The notes: generated from the sequence alone by a model not told the origin. DNA of 64,000 nt from Psychrobacter sp. LV10R520-6 (GCF_900182925.1 NZ_LT900024.1:3038001-3102000); one strand, 5' to 3'; counted from the first letter of the stretch, positions 20,289-29,758 are shown. Translations and numbers: made by a program.

Positions 20289-20777
20289 TTATTTCGCCGC
20301 CATACATTCAATCTCAACGCTAGCACCGGCCGCTAATTCTGTTACCCCAAAGGCTGAGCGGACAGGGTAGGGCTTAGCGAGTTCGCTTTGATAGACTTTA
20401 TTAAAGTCACTAAAGTCGTCCATATTGGTGAGCATGGCGCTACATTTGATGATGTTTGACTTTTGATAACCATATTGTAATAAGACCGCCTGAATATTAT
20501 CCAATGTTTGCTTGGTTTCGGCTTTAATACCGCCTTTAACTAATTTGCCGTCTTTAAAGCCAATTTGGCCAGACATATATAAAGTATCACCCACCCGAAC
20601 GGCTGATGAAAACGGATATTCACCGCCATCACCAAGAAATATCGGTGAAGATTTACTAATAGTTGTGTTTGTCGCAACCGGAGCCGCTGTAGCGCTTATA
20701 GCAAGCCCCAATGAGCAAACACCCATGAGTAAAGCTTTTGATAAATTTATGGTCAGTTTATTGGTAACATTAGACAT
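20289..20777 (-). CDS. RidA-family protein with signal peptide
   Basis: RidA/YjgF proteins deaminate reactive enamines and imines. This 162-residue copy has an N-terminal signal sequence with cleavage likely after ATAA near residue 32, so it should be periplasmic. The mature part has the family landmarks YSGQIG-like YMSGQIGFKDG, QTLDNIQAVL and PVRSAFGVTELAAGASVEIE, but the position of the usual substrate-binding Arg differs (VRSAF in place of the common R(S/T)). Strong Shine-Dalgarno AAGGAGACAGCA. Its substrate is unknown. Confidence 0.85.
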   Translation of the reverse strand: MSNVTNKLTINLSKALLMGVCSLGLAISATAAPVATNTTISKSSPIFLGDGGEYPFSSAVRVGDTLYMSGQIGFKDGKLVKGGIKAETKQTLDNIQAVLLQYGYQKSNIIKCSAMLTNMDDFSDFNKVYQSELAKPYPVRSAFGVTELAAGASVEIECMAAK

Positions 20778-20864
20778 TGCTGTCTCCTTATTATTGATGT
20801 GTTTTATATAGTGTTTGAGATTGCGCTTTATTAATTCTTATCAACCGTTGATGTTCAACACGCC

Positions 20865-21545
20865 CTAATTACTTTGCTCAGTTTCAGTTTCAGTTTCAGT
20901 TTTTTTACGACTTTTACCTTGACGACGTGCTTCTAATTCAGATTTGGGTATCCAAGCCCAGGTCATTTCAACGACAATAGGATCACGCTCACTATCAGAC
21001 TCGCGGTCATTGATGACGCATGGGATGACCATCTCACCTTTGGGCGTATTCAAAATATTTAAGCGCTGCTCATCCGATAAAGTAGCAACCGCGGCCACTT
21101 GACCTTTTTTAAGCGGTCGATAAAAATTGACTGAGTAGGATTTAATCAGCAGTACACGATCGGCAGGTAAGTTTAATCCTAAGATAAATCCAGTGGCGGT
21201 CTCAGCAAGCAAAGTCACCGCCACCGCATGAATAGAGCCGATATGGTTCTGTACACTTTTGCTATTATTTAAGCTAACCACCACTTGATTGGGATCGACT
21301 GTTTCATAACAAATACCGGTGGTGCCTACATACGGCACGACTTTGCCAAAAGCTTTGGATAAAATCGTTGAACGTGCACTGGCAGGTAAATATTTAGTAA
21401 TAGACAACAGTTTGGTAAATTGGTTGCTAATAGGCTTAAGAGTAATGCTGCTTGGTTTCTCCGTTTGCGGACTGAGGGCGTCAGAGATTTTGGCTGGCAA
21501 TTTCGTAGACAGTTTAGTAGGTAGTTTTTTTAATAATCCTGACAT
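20865..21545 (-). CDS. DUF4442 hotdog-fold protein
   Basis: A 226-residue protein whose core (about residues 65-205) fits the DUF4442 / PaaI-like thioesterase hotdog family, including GSIHAVAVTLLAETATGFILG around the helix that normally holds the acidic residue. Activity is unproven for the family. The first 40 residues are Lys/Pro-rich (KLPTKLSTKLPAKI) and the tail is a KTETETETEQ run encoded by GTTTCA hexamers near 20880-20902. GAGGA precedes the ATG. No operon partner is evident. Confidence 0.7.
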   Translation of the reverse strand: MSGLLKKLPTKLSTKLPAKISDALSPQTEKPSSITLKPISNQFTKLLSITKYLPASARSTILSKAFGKVVPYVGTTGICYETVDPNQVVVSLNNSKSVQNHIGSIHAVAVTLLAETATGFILGLNLPADRVLLIKSYSVNFYRPLKKGQVAAVATLSDEQRLNILNTPKGEMVIPCVINDRESDSERDPIVVEMTWAWIPKSELEARRQGKSRKKTETETETEQSN

Positions 21546-21752
21546 ATAAAATTCCTCAATTTAGGGTAGTGGGATAATGGTACATTAACCTGCACATACC
21601 TGCCATTATTAGCATAAACTGCCACGCTCATAAAAGACTCATAAAGTATGAGTAAGGTAACGAAAACTCGACTTCACTGTTTGTTAGCGCGCAGTCCGCT
21701 CATTTATTTTACTGCTTTATTCTTACCTGTTTTCTAGACGCTGAGTTCAACT

Positions 21753-23189
21753 ATGCATGATATGTCCACTACTGAGCCTACCAATATTATTTATACTGGC
21801 GTCGCTGGTACCGGTAAAACCTACCACTTGCTACAAATTGCTAAGCAATACACAGACCATCTGCCTAGAGCAGACGATGACCAGTTGCTCATACAGTTGC
21901 TACACGGCTTAAGCTGGCGTGAAGTGACTTGCTTGATATTTTTAGATTTCCAAGCCCAACGGCAAGATTTGTTGAAAGTTCCTGAAATTGTTGCGCATGA
22001 GTTTTATATTGCCAAAGCGTCACACAATGAACGCGATAAAAACTTAAGCAGCACTGCATGGTCAGTGTTACAAATGCACAGCCCGGCAGCGTCTCAAACG
22101 GTCAGTTGTGAACACCGGGCTAGCCAAGCTTACTTCGATAAAGATAAGAGCGGAGCGTGGTATTTATTGCCTGAGAGCATAGAATTGTTAGCAGAACTAT
22201 CGCAGCAGCTAACAGAGTTTAAGCAGGCGCAACTTGATAATACCACGCAGCAGCAGGGTTTTAACAAGCAGCGCTTTAGCATGGTTAGCTTTCACCAAGC
22301 CTATGGTTATGAAGAGTTTGTAGAAGGTATTCGACCGGTTATGGGCAGCAATAAACACGCACAAATGAGCTACGATATCCAAGATGGCGCGTTTCTGACG
22401 CTATGCCGTCGTGCGGCGGCTGATCCTGAGCAGCGCTATGCCATGCTAATCGATGAAATCAACCGGGCCAACGTTTCACGGGTATTCGGTGAGCTGCTCA
22501 GTTTGATTGAGCCCGACAAGCGCGCTGGGCTACCAAATGCTATGCAAGTCAATCTAGCCTATTCTGGTCGCACGTTTAGCGTCCCTGCCAATATTGACAT
22601 CTACGCCACCATGAATACTCAAGATCATTCACTAGCGCCGCTTGATATGGCATTGCGTCGACGTTTTCGCTTTATTGGTTGCCCACCGCAGCCGGAGCTA
22701 TTACCAGTTATCAATGCTGCCAAAAACTCAGAAGAGCATAAGCCATTAGAAACGATAGATTTGGCACAGCTGTTAAAAGGTCTCAATTCTCGTATCCTGC
22801 AAACCTTAGGGCAAGAAGCGCAATTGGGTCACGCGTTTTTGTTCTCAGTACAGAATTTAACCCAGCTACAAACAGCGTTGATTGAACAAATTATTCCCCA
22901 ATTAGCGCAAGCGGCTGGCGGGCAAGTTGCTGTCTTGCAATATCTGTTTAAAGACGAGCAGCAACCCTATAGCGCGCAGTTTATTCATGATAGCCAAGCC
23001 ATGATAAATAATACTCTAAACAAGGCTCTAAATGACCAGCCCAATATTATGGCTCAAGATCAAATATTTGCCGATCAAAACGCCTTTTTGGGGCAATCGA
23101 TGAGCGCTGGCGGTTATCTGATTAATCCAGACCTTATCGCCAAGACAGGCGAGTTTGTGCTGCCATCTGTGTATCAGCGTTTATATTAA
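21753..23189 (+). CDS. McrB-like AAA+ GTPase of a modification-dependent restriction system, short form
   Basis: McrB translocates on methylated DNA using GTP and recruits the McrC nuclease. This 478-residue protein has Walker A TGVAGTGKT at residues 15-23, Walker B MLIDEINRANVSRVFGE near 229-245, the GTPase-type NTQD near 287 and ALRRRFRF sensor region near 300. Walker A at the extreme N terminus means the DNA-recognition domain that precedes it in E. coli McrB is absent. A 150-residue segment lies between the Walker motifs. Its stop overlaps the mcrC-like start (TAATG), so the pair is coupled. Confidence 0.87.
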   Translation: MHDMSTTEPTNIIYTGVAGTGKTYHLLQIAKQYTDHLPRADDDQLLIQLLHGLSWREVTCLIFLDFQAQRQDLLKVPEIVAHEFYIAKASHNERDKNLSSTAWSVLQMHSPAASQTVSCEHRASQAYFDKDKSGAWYLLPESIELLAELSQQLTEFKQAQLDNTTQQQGFNKQRFSMVSFHQAYGYEEFVEGIRPVMGSNKHAQMSYDIQDGAFLTLCRRAAADPEQRYAMLIDEINRANVSRVFGELLSLIEPDKRAGLPNAMQVNLAYSGRTFSVPANIDIYATMNTQDHSLAPLDMALRRRFRFIGCPPQPELLPVINAAKNSEEHKPLETIDLAQLLKGLNSRILQTLGQEAQLGHAFLFSVQNLTQLQTALIEQIIPQLAQAAGGQVAVLQYLFKDEQQPYSAQFIHDSQAMINNTLNKALNDQPNIMAQDQIFADQNAFLGQSMSAGGYLINPDLIAKTGEFVLPSVYQRLY

Positions 23190-24784
23190 TGCAAATGATG
23201 ATGAGCAATCAAAACCATACCGCAAGTAATCCTAGGTTAGGTGCAGCTATGTCAGCAAAGCCTGATAGTTCAATCATCACCGTATTTGAGCATCAGCGTT
23301 TAACGGCTCATGACTTTGTGCCAGCATCTGATTTTACTTGGTTGCTGGCGCAAGAGTTCGCGCTATTTACTATTAAACGTCGGCGCGGGCAGTGGCAACT
23401 CAAAGTTGGCCATTATATTGGCATTATTTTACTGCCTAGTGGTATGACCCTAGAGATATTACCAAAGCCTATCGCAGAAGAGCAGTCAAGTCGTACACAG
23501 CAACCACGCCAGCATAGCGATGTTATACAAACGCGTCAGTGGGTACAGCGCATGCTGTCTGATTTGACGAATGCCAGTAATAACACCAACAGCAAGCTGC
23601 CCAGCGCTAAAAACTTAGGTCAATTGAGTGATGATTTAGCGCCCTTACCGATACCAGCACCGCCATTGTCAGAGTGGTTAGTCACGCAGTTTTTACAGCG
23701 TCTGTCCGGTTATCAGCCTACTAAGCATTATCAAGAGCAAATTCATAACCAATCATCGCTACAAGGTAAGCTACTCATTAAAGAGCAATTGCGGCGTAAT
23801 AGCACGCAACCGCATAAGTTTGTGTGTGAGACCAGTCAGTTGAGCCAAGACATGCTAAGCAATCGATTGATTAGAAGCGCCTTGCTGCTAGTCGAATCAA
23901 TGGTGAATAGTCAGCTAAAGTATGGACAAGTCAGTCGTGCTGATCGAGCCAACAATAAAAATGGCTATGATAGCCATCATATACAAGCAGCTACCTTATT
24001 CTCTATAGCCTTATCACCGTGGCGACAGATTGCAGCTCTAAGTCATCATGAACGGCGTAAATTAGAGTTGCTATATGGTCAAGCAAAGCGTCAGCTCAAT
24101 GTCCAGCCGTTAAGTCAGCAGCAATTACAGGCAGCACAGCGATTATTAGACTTGGCTTATTGGTTATTGCGGCAATCAAGCGCAGACACAGGTAGCGCTC
24201 TCAGACCTCAAACGTTACCTATACAGACCACAACTCAGCCGCGTTTGTGCTTATTGATTGATATGAATCAAGCTTTTGAACAGTGGGCAAGCCAGTGTAT
24301 AGCAAGGATGTTTAATCAAATTGATCCTAGTTATCAGCCATTATACCAACCGCAAAAAGTGTGGCTAAGCGATAACGCCGGGCAAGCTTGCTTGTCTGTT
24401 CGGCCCGATTTATTAATTTATCGGCCTGCTGCTCACAATGCTACAGCCGATAGCGCGCGTATTCATGATCGCGTTTATAGCCATGTTATTGATATTAAAT
24501 GGAAGCATTTGTCTCATTCAGGTGCTATTAGCGCCAGTGATGCTTATCAGTTGACCAGCTATGCGCAGGCTTATCAGGCAGAACACAGCTGGCTGGTCTA
24601 TCCAGTAATAGATGATACTCGGCAACCGCTAGCGCTAAGCCAACAAGTTCTTTTCGATAACGATGCTGCTGCTGGTGACGATGACAGCGATGGTCCAAGT
24701 CACGCTAAGCTATGGCTCATGCCGTTTAATGTCTTGACCGGAATGCTCAACGGTTGGCCGCCACAAGGTTTAGATAGTGAATAA
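23189..24784 (+). CDS. McrC-like nuclease subunit
   Basis: A 531-residue partner of the McrB-like GTPase. The N-terminal half carries the McrC-type HYIGIILLPSGMTLEILPK region. The C-terminal part has a PD-(D/E)xK nuclease core: RPDLLIY near residue 410 and VIDIKWK near 435 supply the Asp and Asp-x-Lys. A Gln/Asn-rich spacer interrupts the middle. Length exceeds E. coli McrC (348) mainly through such insertions. The TAATG overlap with the preceding gene indicates coupled translation. The target modification cannot be read from sequence. Confidence 0.85.
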   Translation: MQMMMSNQNHTASNPRLGAAMSAKPDSSIITVFEHQRLTAHDFVPASDFTWLLAQEFALFTIKRRRGQWQLKVGHYIGIILLPSGMTLEILPKPIAEEQSSRTQQPRQHSDVIQTRQWVQRMLSDLTNASNNTNSKLPSAKNLGQLSDDLAPLPIPAPPLSEWLVTQFLQRLSGYQPTKHYQEQIHNQSSLQGKLLIKEQLRRNSTQPHKFVCETSQLSQDMLSNRLIRSALLLVESMVNSQLKYGQVSRADRANNKNGYDSHHIQAATLFSIALSPWRQIAALSHHERRKLELLYGQAKRQLNVQPLSQQQLQAAQRLLDLAYWLLRQSSADTGSALRPQTLPIQTTTQPRLCLLIDMNQAFEQWASQCIARMFNQIDPSYQPLYQPQKVWLSDNAGQACLSVRPDLLIYRPAAHNATADSARIHDRVYSHVIDIKWKHLSHSGAISASDAYQLTSYAQAYQAEHSWLVYPVIDDTRQPLALSQQVLFDNDAAAGDDDSDGPSHAKLWLMPFNVLTGMLNGWPPQGLDSE

Positions 24785-24821
24785 CGATTATCGCTAAATA
24801 AAATTTTTCGTTGAATGAAAG

Positions 24822-24971
24822 CTATAGTTGAGCCACTTTAAACCGAACACAGTATGGCTGGGAGAAATTTTCGAAGCCTCGAAAAGTGACGCAGTCACAC
24901 AGCAAGCTAGAAAAATTTCTGCCAGTTATACGAAACCATGTGTGTCTCTACTTTATTTAGTACTGACTATA
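24822..24971. repeat. Family A dispersed repeat, copy 3
   Basis: About 150 bp from CTATAGTTGAGCC to TACTGACTATAT. The core reads GGCTGGGAGAAATTTTCGAAGC, AGTGACGCAGTCACACAGCA and AGAAAAATTTCTGCCAGTTA. It is nearly the reverse complement of the copy at 28611-28759 and close in sequence to 60445-60570. It lies just after the mcrC-like gene. Confidence 0.8.
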
Positions 24972-25076
24972 TCATTAAATGAAACTAGTTTTGAATGAGA
25001 ACTCTCCTGCTAAAACAGCCATTCACGAGGTTAGATAAAAATTAGGCAAGTTCATTAAATTAATTGAAAATAGGTG

Positions 25077-25105
25077 TTGACACAAGAGGCGTTACCCTTT
25101 AATAT
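25077..25105 (+). promoter_or_regulatory. Sigma-70 promoter for the tRNA genes
   Basis: TTGACA (25077-25082), 17-bp spacer, TAATAT (25100-25105): a near-consensus promoter about 90 bp upstream of tRNA-Pro. Confidence 0.85.
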
Positions 25106-25193
25106 ATGCACCTCGATAGCGAGGAACATTAACCAGTTAGCGGCATTGCCAACAACCAGTTAATCAACACCTTATCGTGATAATAGAGTACAT

Positions 25194-25270
<77 letters not shown>

Positions 25271-25281
25271 TCTATTTTAAG

Positions 25282-25301
25282 AGCCTTACAGGCTTTTTTT
25301 T
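25282..25301 (+). terminator. Terminator after tRNA-Pro
   Basis: AGCCT, 3-base loop, AGGCT, then eight T. A short but well-formed hairpin between tRNA-Pro and tRNA-Arg, suggesting that the latter has its own promoter. Confidence 0.65.
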
Positions 25302-25318
25302 ATGTATAATGGTTTAGT

Positions 25319-25347
25319 TTGTGATACTTTAGACTTTGTATTATAAA
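25319..25347 (+). promoter_or_regulatory. Possible promoter for tRNA-Arg and tRNA-His
   Basis: TTGTGA (25319-25324), 17-bp spacer, TATAAA (25342-25347), about 30 bp upstream of tRNA-Arg. Consistent with restart of transcription after the terminator at 25282. Confidence 0.5.
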
Positions 25348-25378
25348 TACTGCTTGAATATGTAAAAAGCCCTTAAGA

Positions 25379-25455
25379 GCGCCTGTAGCTCAGCTGGATA
25401 GAGCATCTCCCTTCTAAGGAGGTGGCCGCAGGTTCGAATCCTGCCAGGCGCACCA
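25379..25455 (+). tRNA. tRNA-Arg (anticodon TCT)
   Basis: Acceptor GCGCCTG/CAGGCGC, anticodon stem TCTCC/GGAGG with loop CTTCTAA giving TCT, T-arm GGTTCGAATCC, encoded CCA. Reads AGA/AGG. Confidence 0.97.
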
Positions 25456-25494
25456 TTTAGCCTGCAAATCTTGCCTGTTCTTGGCAATAGTTAT

Positions 25495-25571
25495 GGCGGT
25501 TGTAGCTCAGTTGGTAGAGCCCCGGGTTGTGATCTCGGTGGTCGTGGGTTCGAGTCCCATCAGTCGCCCCA
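25495..25571 (+). tRNA. tRNA-His (anticodon GTG)
   Basis: Anticodon stem CCGGG/CTCGG with loop TTGTGAT giving GTG. The extra 5' G (G-1) at 25495 opposite the discriminator C at 25568 is the histidine identity element. CCA is encoded. Confidence 0.97.
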
Positions 25572-25664
25572 TATTTTATTCCGCATTATCCTTTATCTGT
25601 AATATCTCCTAATACCTACTAATCGCTGCCTTTTAATTAAAAAATTATTATAAACAATAGCGCT

Positions 25665-25685
25665 TGCCATTTTTGGCATTTTTTT
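25665..25685 (+). terminator. Probable terminator of the tRNA cluster
   Basis: TGCCA, TTTT loop, TGGCA, then seven T, about 95 bp after tRNA-His. Confidence 0.6.
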
Positions 25686-25812
25686 GTGTCTGCGTTTTAG
25701 TAACTGCCTAATAAAAAAATGAAGCTTCCTTTGAGTAACAATCTGTTAGGATGTGTCCAGCGTATCTTTAATCTTGATTTCTTCATCACTCTTGTTAATA
25801 ACCACTTTCTAA

Positions 25813-25969
25813 TACAGTTAATCCAATCTGTAAACGGCACAACGTTACTGGGCTACTGGTATGAATTTTTTGCAGCATCGAAACACGCTGGCGAACCGCA
25901 CGCCAGAAAAATTTATACCAGTAGTACGTTGCTATAAATGACTCTCTTTTATTTTGCATCGACTATAGT
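25813..25969. repeat. Family A dispersed repeat, copy 4
   Basis: About 157 bp ending GACTATAG. It contains GGCTACTGGTATGAATTTTT, GAAACACGCTGGCGAACCG and AAATTTATACCAGTAGTACG. It is of the same subtype as copies 1 and 7 (ACTGGTAT/ATACCAGT arms). The 72-codon open frame across it is a by-product of the palindrome. Confidence 0.75.
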
Positions 25970-26128
25970 ATTTTGTTGCCAACCAACTTTTGACTCTTGC
26001 AAAGCTGACAATGTGCTTGGGTTCAGGTACTATATAACAGTGAGTTACCTAGGCATGGTAGTTGTTTGTTTTTACCGCAATACCGTGTCATTTGAGTGAC
26101 GTTTATTTTTTGCTGGTGATGGTACGTT

Positions 26129-27256
26129 ATGACTCAACCAACCTTTGAACCAACCAATCCAACTGCAAAGCCGAGTGGCCAACAAGGCCATTCTGCGTCT
26201 GCCGTAGATAAAAGCGATTTTGAAAAAAATCAGCTCAGTCCAAAAAATAAGCATGATGACCAGCAACTGAACCGTTTACCTATGATGCCTGACAAAGCGG
26301 CGTTGTTAGCGCTATTCACTTTGCCGTCTTTAGAGAAGCGGTCTTCTGAAATGGCGTTGATTGAGCAGCCATCTACGAATAATCCTTCTGCTCAAACATC
26401 TGCTAACCCTCAATTACCTGCCAATCCTCCATTATCTGCTAATAAAAGTCTGGATACTGATACCAGCGAGACTAATGTCGCAACCCAGCGGGTGGCACTT
26501 TACCGCGCTCAGCATCAGCGTACTCGGCTATTATATCTAGCGTCTGCCAATACACGCCCGACTTATTTGGTGCAAACGCTTAAAACCCAGTTCGTGGAAT
26601 ATCAGCACTATCTGCTAGCGCAGCAGCTCGATAAGCGTGGACTGCTCGATACCGAACCGTTAGAGCGGCTATGGCAACAGCTGCATGTGGTTGATGATAT
26701 TATCGCTGACATTGTGAGTCATATGCCCGCCCAGCAGCCAGCAGGTTGGCAGCTAACCACTCAAGATGGCCATAATCCGCTACGCTTTCCTACTATTGGC
26801 AAGCTTAAACATCCTAAACCTATCCAAGATCAAGCCAGTCTCAATAGCTATGTGCTCGGTCATTTTGGCGTCAGTAGCTTTACTTATGACCGTGGTTATT
26901 ATATCGGTCATGTGGTCGGCTATTTATTCAGCTGTTATTTTTGTGCGCATCTGTCTATCAGCTATGGCGTCACCGCGCTTGGTGAGCAAGTAGTTGGCGA
27001 TTATGATTATGCCAGTCTTGAGACTCCGCATATGGTCAGGCTGCTACAGGGTCTTGACGGTTATTGTAAAAAACGTATCTATCAGCTGGCCGTCATTTGT
27101 GCCCGTCTCAGTGTCTATGCGAGTGATAAGCGTATCGAAAAAATGTTGATCGCTGAGGTCAATGACTTCGATAAAAAATTGCAACAACAGCATTTAGATG
27201 TGTTGTTATTACAAGGCATGATGCCCGATAGTAGCGATTCTACCCCGCTTTTCTAA
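26129..27256 (+). CDS. Uncharacterised protein upstream of gspF
   Basis: Not recognised. A 375-residue soluble protein. Residues 1-120 are low-complexity (Pro/Asn/Ser/Gln-rich). Residues 125-375 look folded and mostly helical, with a central YVLGHFGVSSFTYDRGYYIG segment, hydrophobic HVVGYLFSCYFCAHLSISYG and a Gln/Leu-rich end. No signal peptide or clear membrane span is seen. It lies about 95 bp before gspF on the same strand and may be cotranscribed, but that does not prove a secretion role. Codon usage resembles its neighbours. Confidence 0.75.
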   Translation: MTQPTFEPTNPTAKPSGQQGHSASAVDKSDFEKNQLSPKNKHDDQQLNRLPMMPDKAALLALFTLPSLEKRSSEMALIEQPSTNNPSAQTSANPQLPANPPLSANKSLDTDTSETNVATQRVALYRAQHQRTRLLYLASANTRPTYLVQTLKTQFVEYQHYLLAQQLDKRGLLDTEPLERLWQQLHVVDDIIADIVSHMPAQQPAGWQLTTQDGHNPLRFPTIGKLKHPKPIQDQASLNSYVLGHFGVSSFTYDRGYYIGHVVGYLFSCYFCAHLSISYGVTALGEQVVGDYDYASLETPHMVRLLQGLDGYCKKRIYQLAVICARLSVYASDKRIEKMLIAEVNDFDKKLQQQHLDVLLLQGMMPDSSDSTPLF

Positions 27257-27352
27257 GCGCACCATTCTATTTATTCTTACTACACTTAGTACCACTATAC
27301 TTAATAATACCCATACTCTTTACTGTTTGACCGCCTTAGGAAATCTGCTGCT

Positions 27353-28555
27353 ATGCCCGCTTATCATTATAAAGCGCTCGATGACCATGGCAGTGTCCAA
27401 AAAGGCCTACTTGAAGGGGATTCTGCGCGGCAAGTGCGCCAGCAGTTGCGTGATAAGGACTGGACGCCAGTCGAGGTCAACCCGGTCAGTGATAAGAACG
27501 GCCGACAGCGTAGCCGCTATAAAAAACCTTCTGCTTATGAGCTAGCACTATTAACCCGTCAGCTTTCAGTATTGCTGGCTGCCGGTATTCCTCTTGAGGA
27601 AACCCTAGCGGCAGTGGCCAAACAATCGCCAAAAACCCATATCAAGTCCCTCATGCTTGCCGTGCGCTCGCATGTCCTAGAAGGCCTAAGCTTGGCGCGC
27701 GCCTTACAGCAAGCCACCAGTTTTCCGCCGTTATATATCGCCACTATTGCGGCTGGCGAAAAGTCTGGTCATCTCGATCTGATTTTAAATCAGCTGGCCG
27801 ATTACACCGAAAATCGCTTTGCCTTACAAAAGAAAATCCAAGGTGCGATGGTTTATCCTATCGTGTTGATGGTAATGGCGATAAGCGTCATTATGGGACT
27901 GATGAGCTTTGTGGTGCCCAAAATCGTCAAAGTATTTGAGCAATCTGAACAAGCGCTACCGCTGATTACTCAAATAGTACTGTCGTTATCAAATATAATT
28001 ACCCAGTGGTGGTGGCTAATGCTATTGGTATTAGCAGGCACAGCACTTTTATTTTACCGCTTTGCGCAAACGCAGGCGGGCAAGCTGACCATAGACAGTA
28101 TCGTGCTTAAGTTGCCGATATTGGCACGGTTATCGAAAGGTCTCAATGCTGCGCGCTTTGCCAGTACCCTTGCGATATTGGTACGCTCAGGCGTGCCGCT
28201 GATTGAGGCGCTACATATCGGCGCTGCGGTCACCACTAACTTGCATATCCAAAAAACCATCATTCATGCTGCTGATAGGGTCACTGAAGGGGGAAGTCTA
28301 TCGAGCCAGTTAGAGAAGTCACCATACTTTCCACCAATGATGGTACAAATGATCAAAAGTGGGGAAAACTCAGGCGAGCTTGAAAATATGCTAAGCCGCG
28401 CGGCCAACATGCAAGAAGCAGAAGCGACCAACTTTATCAGCACTTTGCTATCGTTACTGGAACCTTTGATGTTGGTTTTGATGGGCGTGGTAGTTATGAT
28501 TATCGTGATGGCGGTTATGCTGCCGATTGTTAATATGAACGATTTGGCAGGCTAG
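27353..28555 (+). CDS. gspF: Type II secretion inner-membrane platform protein GspF
   Basis: The 400-residue polytopic platform protein that couples the GspE ATPase to pseudopilus assembly. It has the short N-terminal MPAYHYKALD start typical of GspF, two T2SF cytoplasmic domains (about residues 70-190 and 270-390), and three hydrophobic spans near 170, 220 and 375. The GEKSGHLD and SGENSGELE repeats mark the two domains. The N-terminal form and the neighbouring gspG favour GspF over PilC. Confidence 0.9.
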   Translation: MPAYHYKALDDHGSVQKGLLEGDSARQVRQQLRDKDWTPVEVNPVSDKNGRQRSRYKKPSAYELALLTRQLSVLLAAGIPLEETLAAVAKQSPKTHIKSLMLAVRSHVLEGLSLARALQQATSFPPLYIATIAAGEKSGHLDLILNQLADYTENRFALQKKIQGAMVYPIVLMVMAISVIMGLMSFVVPKIVKVFEQSEQALPLITQIVLSLSNIITQWWWLMLLVLAGTALLFYRFAQTQAGKLTIDSIVLKLPILARLSKGLNAARFASTLAILVRSGVPLIEALHIGAAVTTNLHIQKTIIHAADRVTEGGSLSSQLEKSPYFPPMMVQMIKSGENSGELENMLSRAANMQEAEATNFISTLLSLLEPLMLVLMGVVVMIIVMAVMLPIVNMNDLAG

Positions 28556-29236
28556 CGCTGTTTTACCAACGCATGCTTTTTCACCAAGGTATGCTTTGAA
28601 TTTTTGCTAGTATAGTCAGTTCAAAATAAAACGGATACACACATGGTTTTGGGTAACTGGCAAAAATTTTTCTAGCTTGCTGTGTGACTACGTCACTCCA
28701 GAGGCTTCGAAAATTTCTTCCAGCTATCCTGTGTCTGTTTTAAAGCGGCTTAGCTATAGTCTCTTATCTTGTTATGTAGGCCGTTCGCTTGCGTTCCCAC
28801 AAAAGCCCACTCATCTTTCCTTGTTTTACCTGCTGTTGTATATTGTTGTCAAACCGCTAATTTTACTACGGGTCACTTAACAGTTGGGTTATAGTAGCCG
28901 TCGTTGGAAGTACCTGTTATTAAAAGCAATAGGTATTAAAAGCAGTCAGTATCGGGAATAGTGTTTGCTTAACGTCCTTGCTCTTTAATAATCAATTATC
29001 GCAAGTTAATAACCAATGAGTAATACAGTAACAACAATAGGGTAGCGCGCGGCTATTAAACTATAGCGCTAGGATTTTGTTTGAGATTATTTAAAGACAG
29101 TTTAGACGGTAATAATTAGATAGCAATAATCTGTTTGCAATGGTAGATAAATGCAAAATCATGGTCTATAGTGATAATCATTTAAGCGCTAGTATTTGCC
29201 TTTGAGCGCTAGCATCTAACAGTGACGACAGCCCTT
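28556..29236. other. Long intergenic region gspF/gspG
   Basis: About 680 bp. Its left third is family A copy 5 (28611-28759). The remaining AT-rich stretch shows no recognisable gene or terminator and presumably includes a gspG promoter that I could not assign. Confidence 0.4.
28611..28759. repeat. Family A dispersed repeat, copy 5
   Basis: About 149 bp, from TATAGTCAGTTCAAAATAAA to CGGCTTAGCTATAGT, the clearest example of inverted ends in the family. The core carries GTAACTGGCAAAAATTTTTC, GCTGTGTGACTACGTCACTC and AGGCTTCGAAAATTTCTTCC. Confidence 0.82.
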
Positions 29237-29758
29237 ATGACTATGAACATTCAAACTAAATTAAATGTTATAAAAATGTGCAATGTAAACAGGACGACGC
29301 TAAACGCTTCTACCAGCAGTCGCCAAACGCCAATATATGGACGTCAAAATCAATCCGGATTTACCCTTATTGAAATTATGGTAGTGATTGTGATTTTAGC
29401 TATCCTTGCCGGTTTAGTAGTGCCAAAAGTGGTCGGACAAAGTGACAAAGCACGGGTAAAAACCACGGAGACCGCGCTGGCTACGGTATCCAATACGCTT
29501 GATATGTATAAAATAGATAACTCGCGTTATCCCACGACCGCGCAAGGTTTAGAGGCGCTTACTACACCTCCCGCCGATGCCAGAAATTATCCTGAAGGCG
29601 GTTATATTAAAGGCGGCTATCCGACCGATGGTTGGGAAAACGAGATGCAATATGTGGCACCTGGTAGTGAAAGTCGTCCTTATGATTTATTTTCTCTCGG
29701 GGCTGATAATCAGCAAGGCGGCGAAGGTCAAGATGCCGATATTTATGCTCAGTTGTAA
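29237..29758 (+). CDS. gspG: Type II secretion major pseudopilin GspG
   Basis: Main subunit of the T2SS pseudopilus. The prepilin site is G|FTLIEIMVVIVILAILAGL, about 40 residues in, so the leader is unusually long; the real start could be a later Met (29276 also possible). The mature part has the GspG features YKIDNSRYPTTAQGLEAL, GYPTDGWENE and the C-terminal calcium loop SLGADNQQGGEGQDADI. Closest T2SS neighbour is gspF upstream. A very strong terminator follows. Confidence 0.92.
   Translation: MTMNIQTKLNVIKMCNVNRTTLNASTSSRQTPIYGRQNQSGFTLIEIMVVIVILAILAGLVVPKVVGQSDKARVKTTETALATVSNTLDMYKIDNSRYPTTAQGLEALTTPPADARNYPEGGYIKGGYPTDGWENEMQYVAPGSESRPYDLFSLGADNQQGGEGQDADIYAQL

Noticed and set aside
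25719..25937. 72-codon open frame after the tRNA genes
   Set aside because: It runs across family A copy 4 and owes its length to the palindromic repeat.
28677..28880. 67-codon open frame after gspF
   Set aside because: Most of it lies in family A copy 5; no start signal or protein character.
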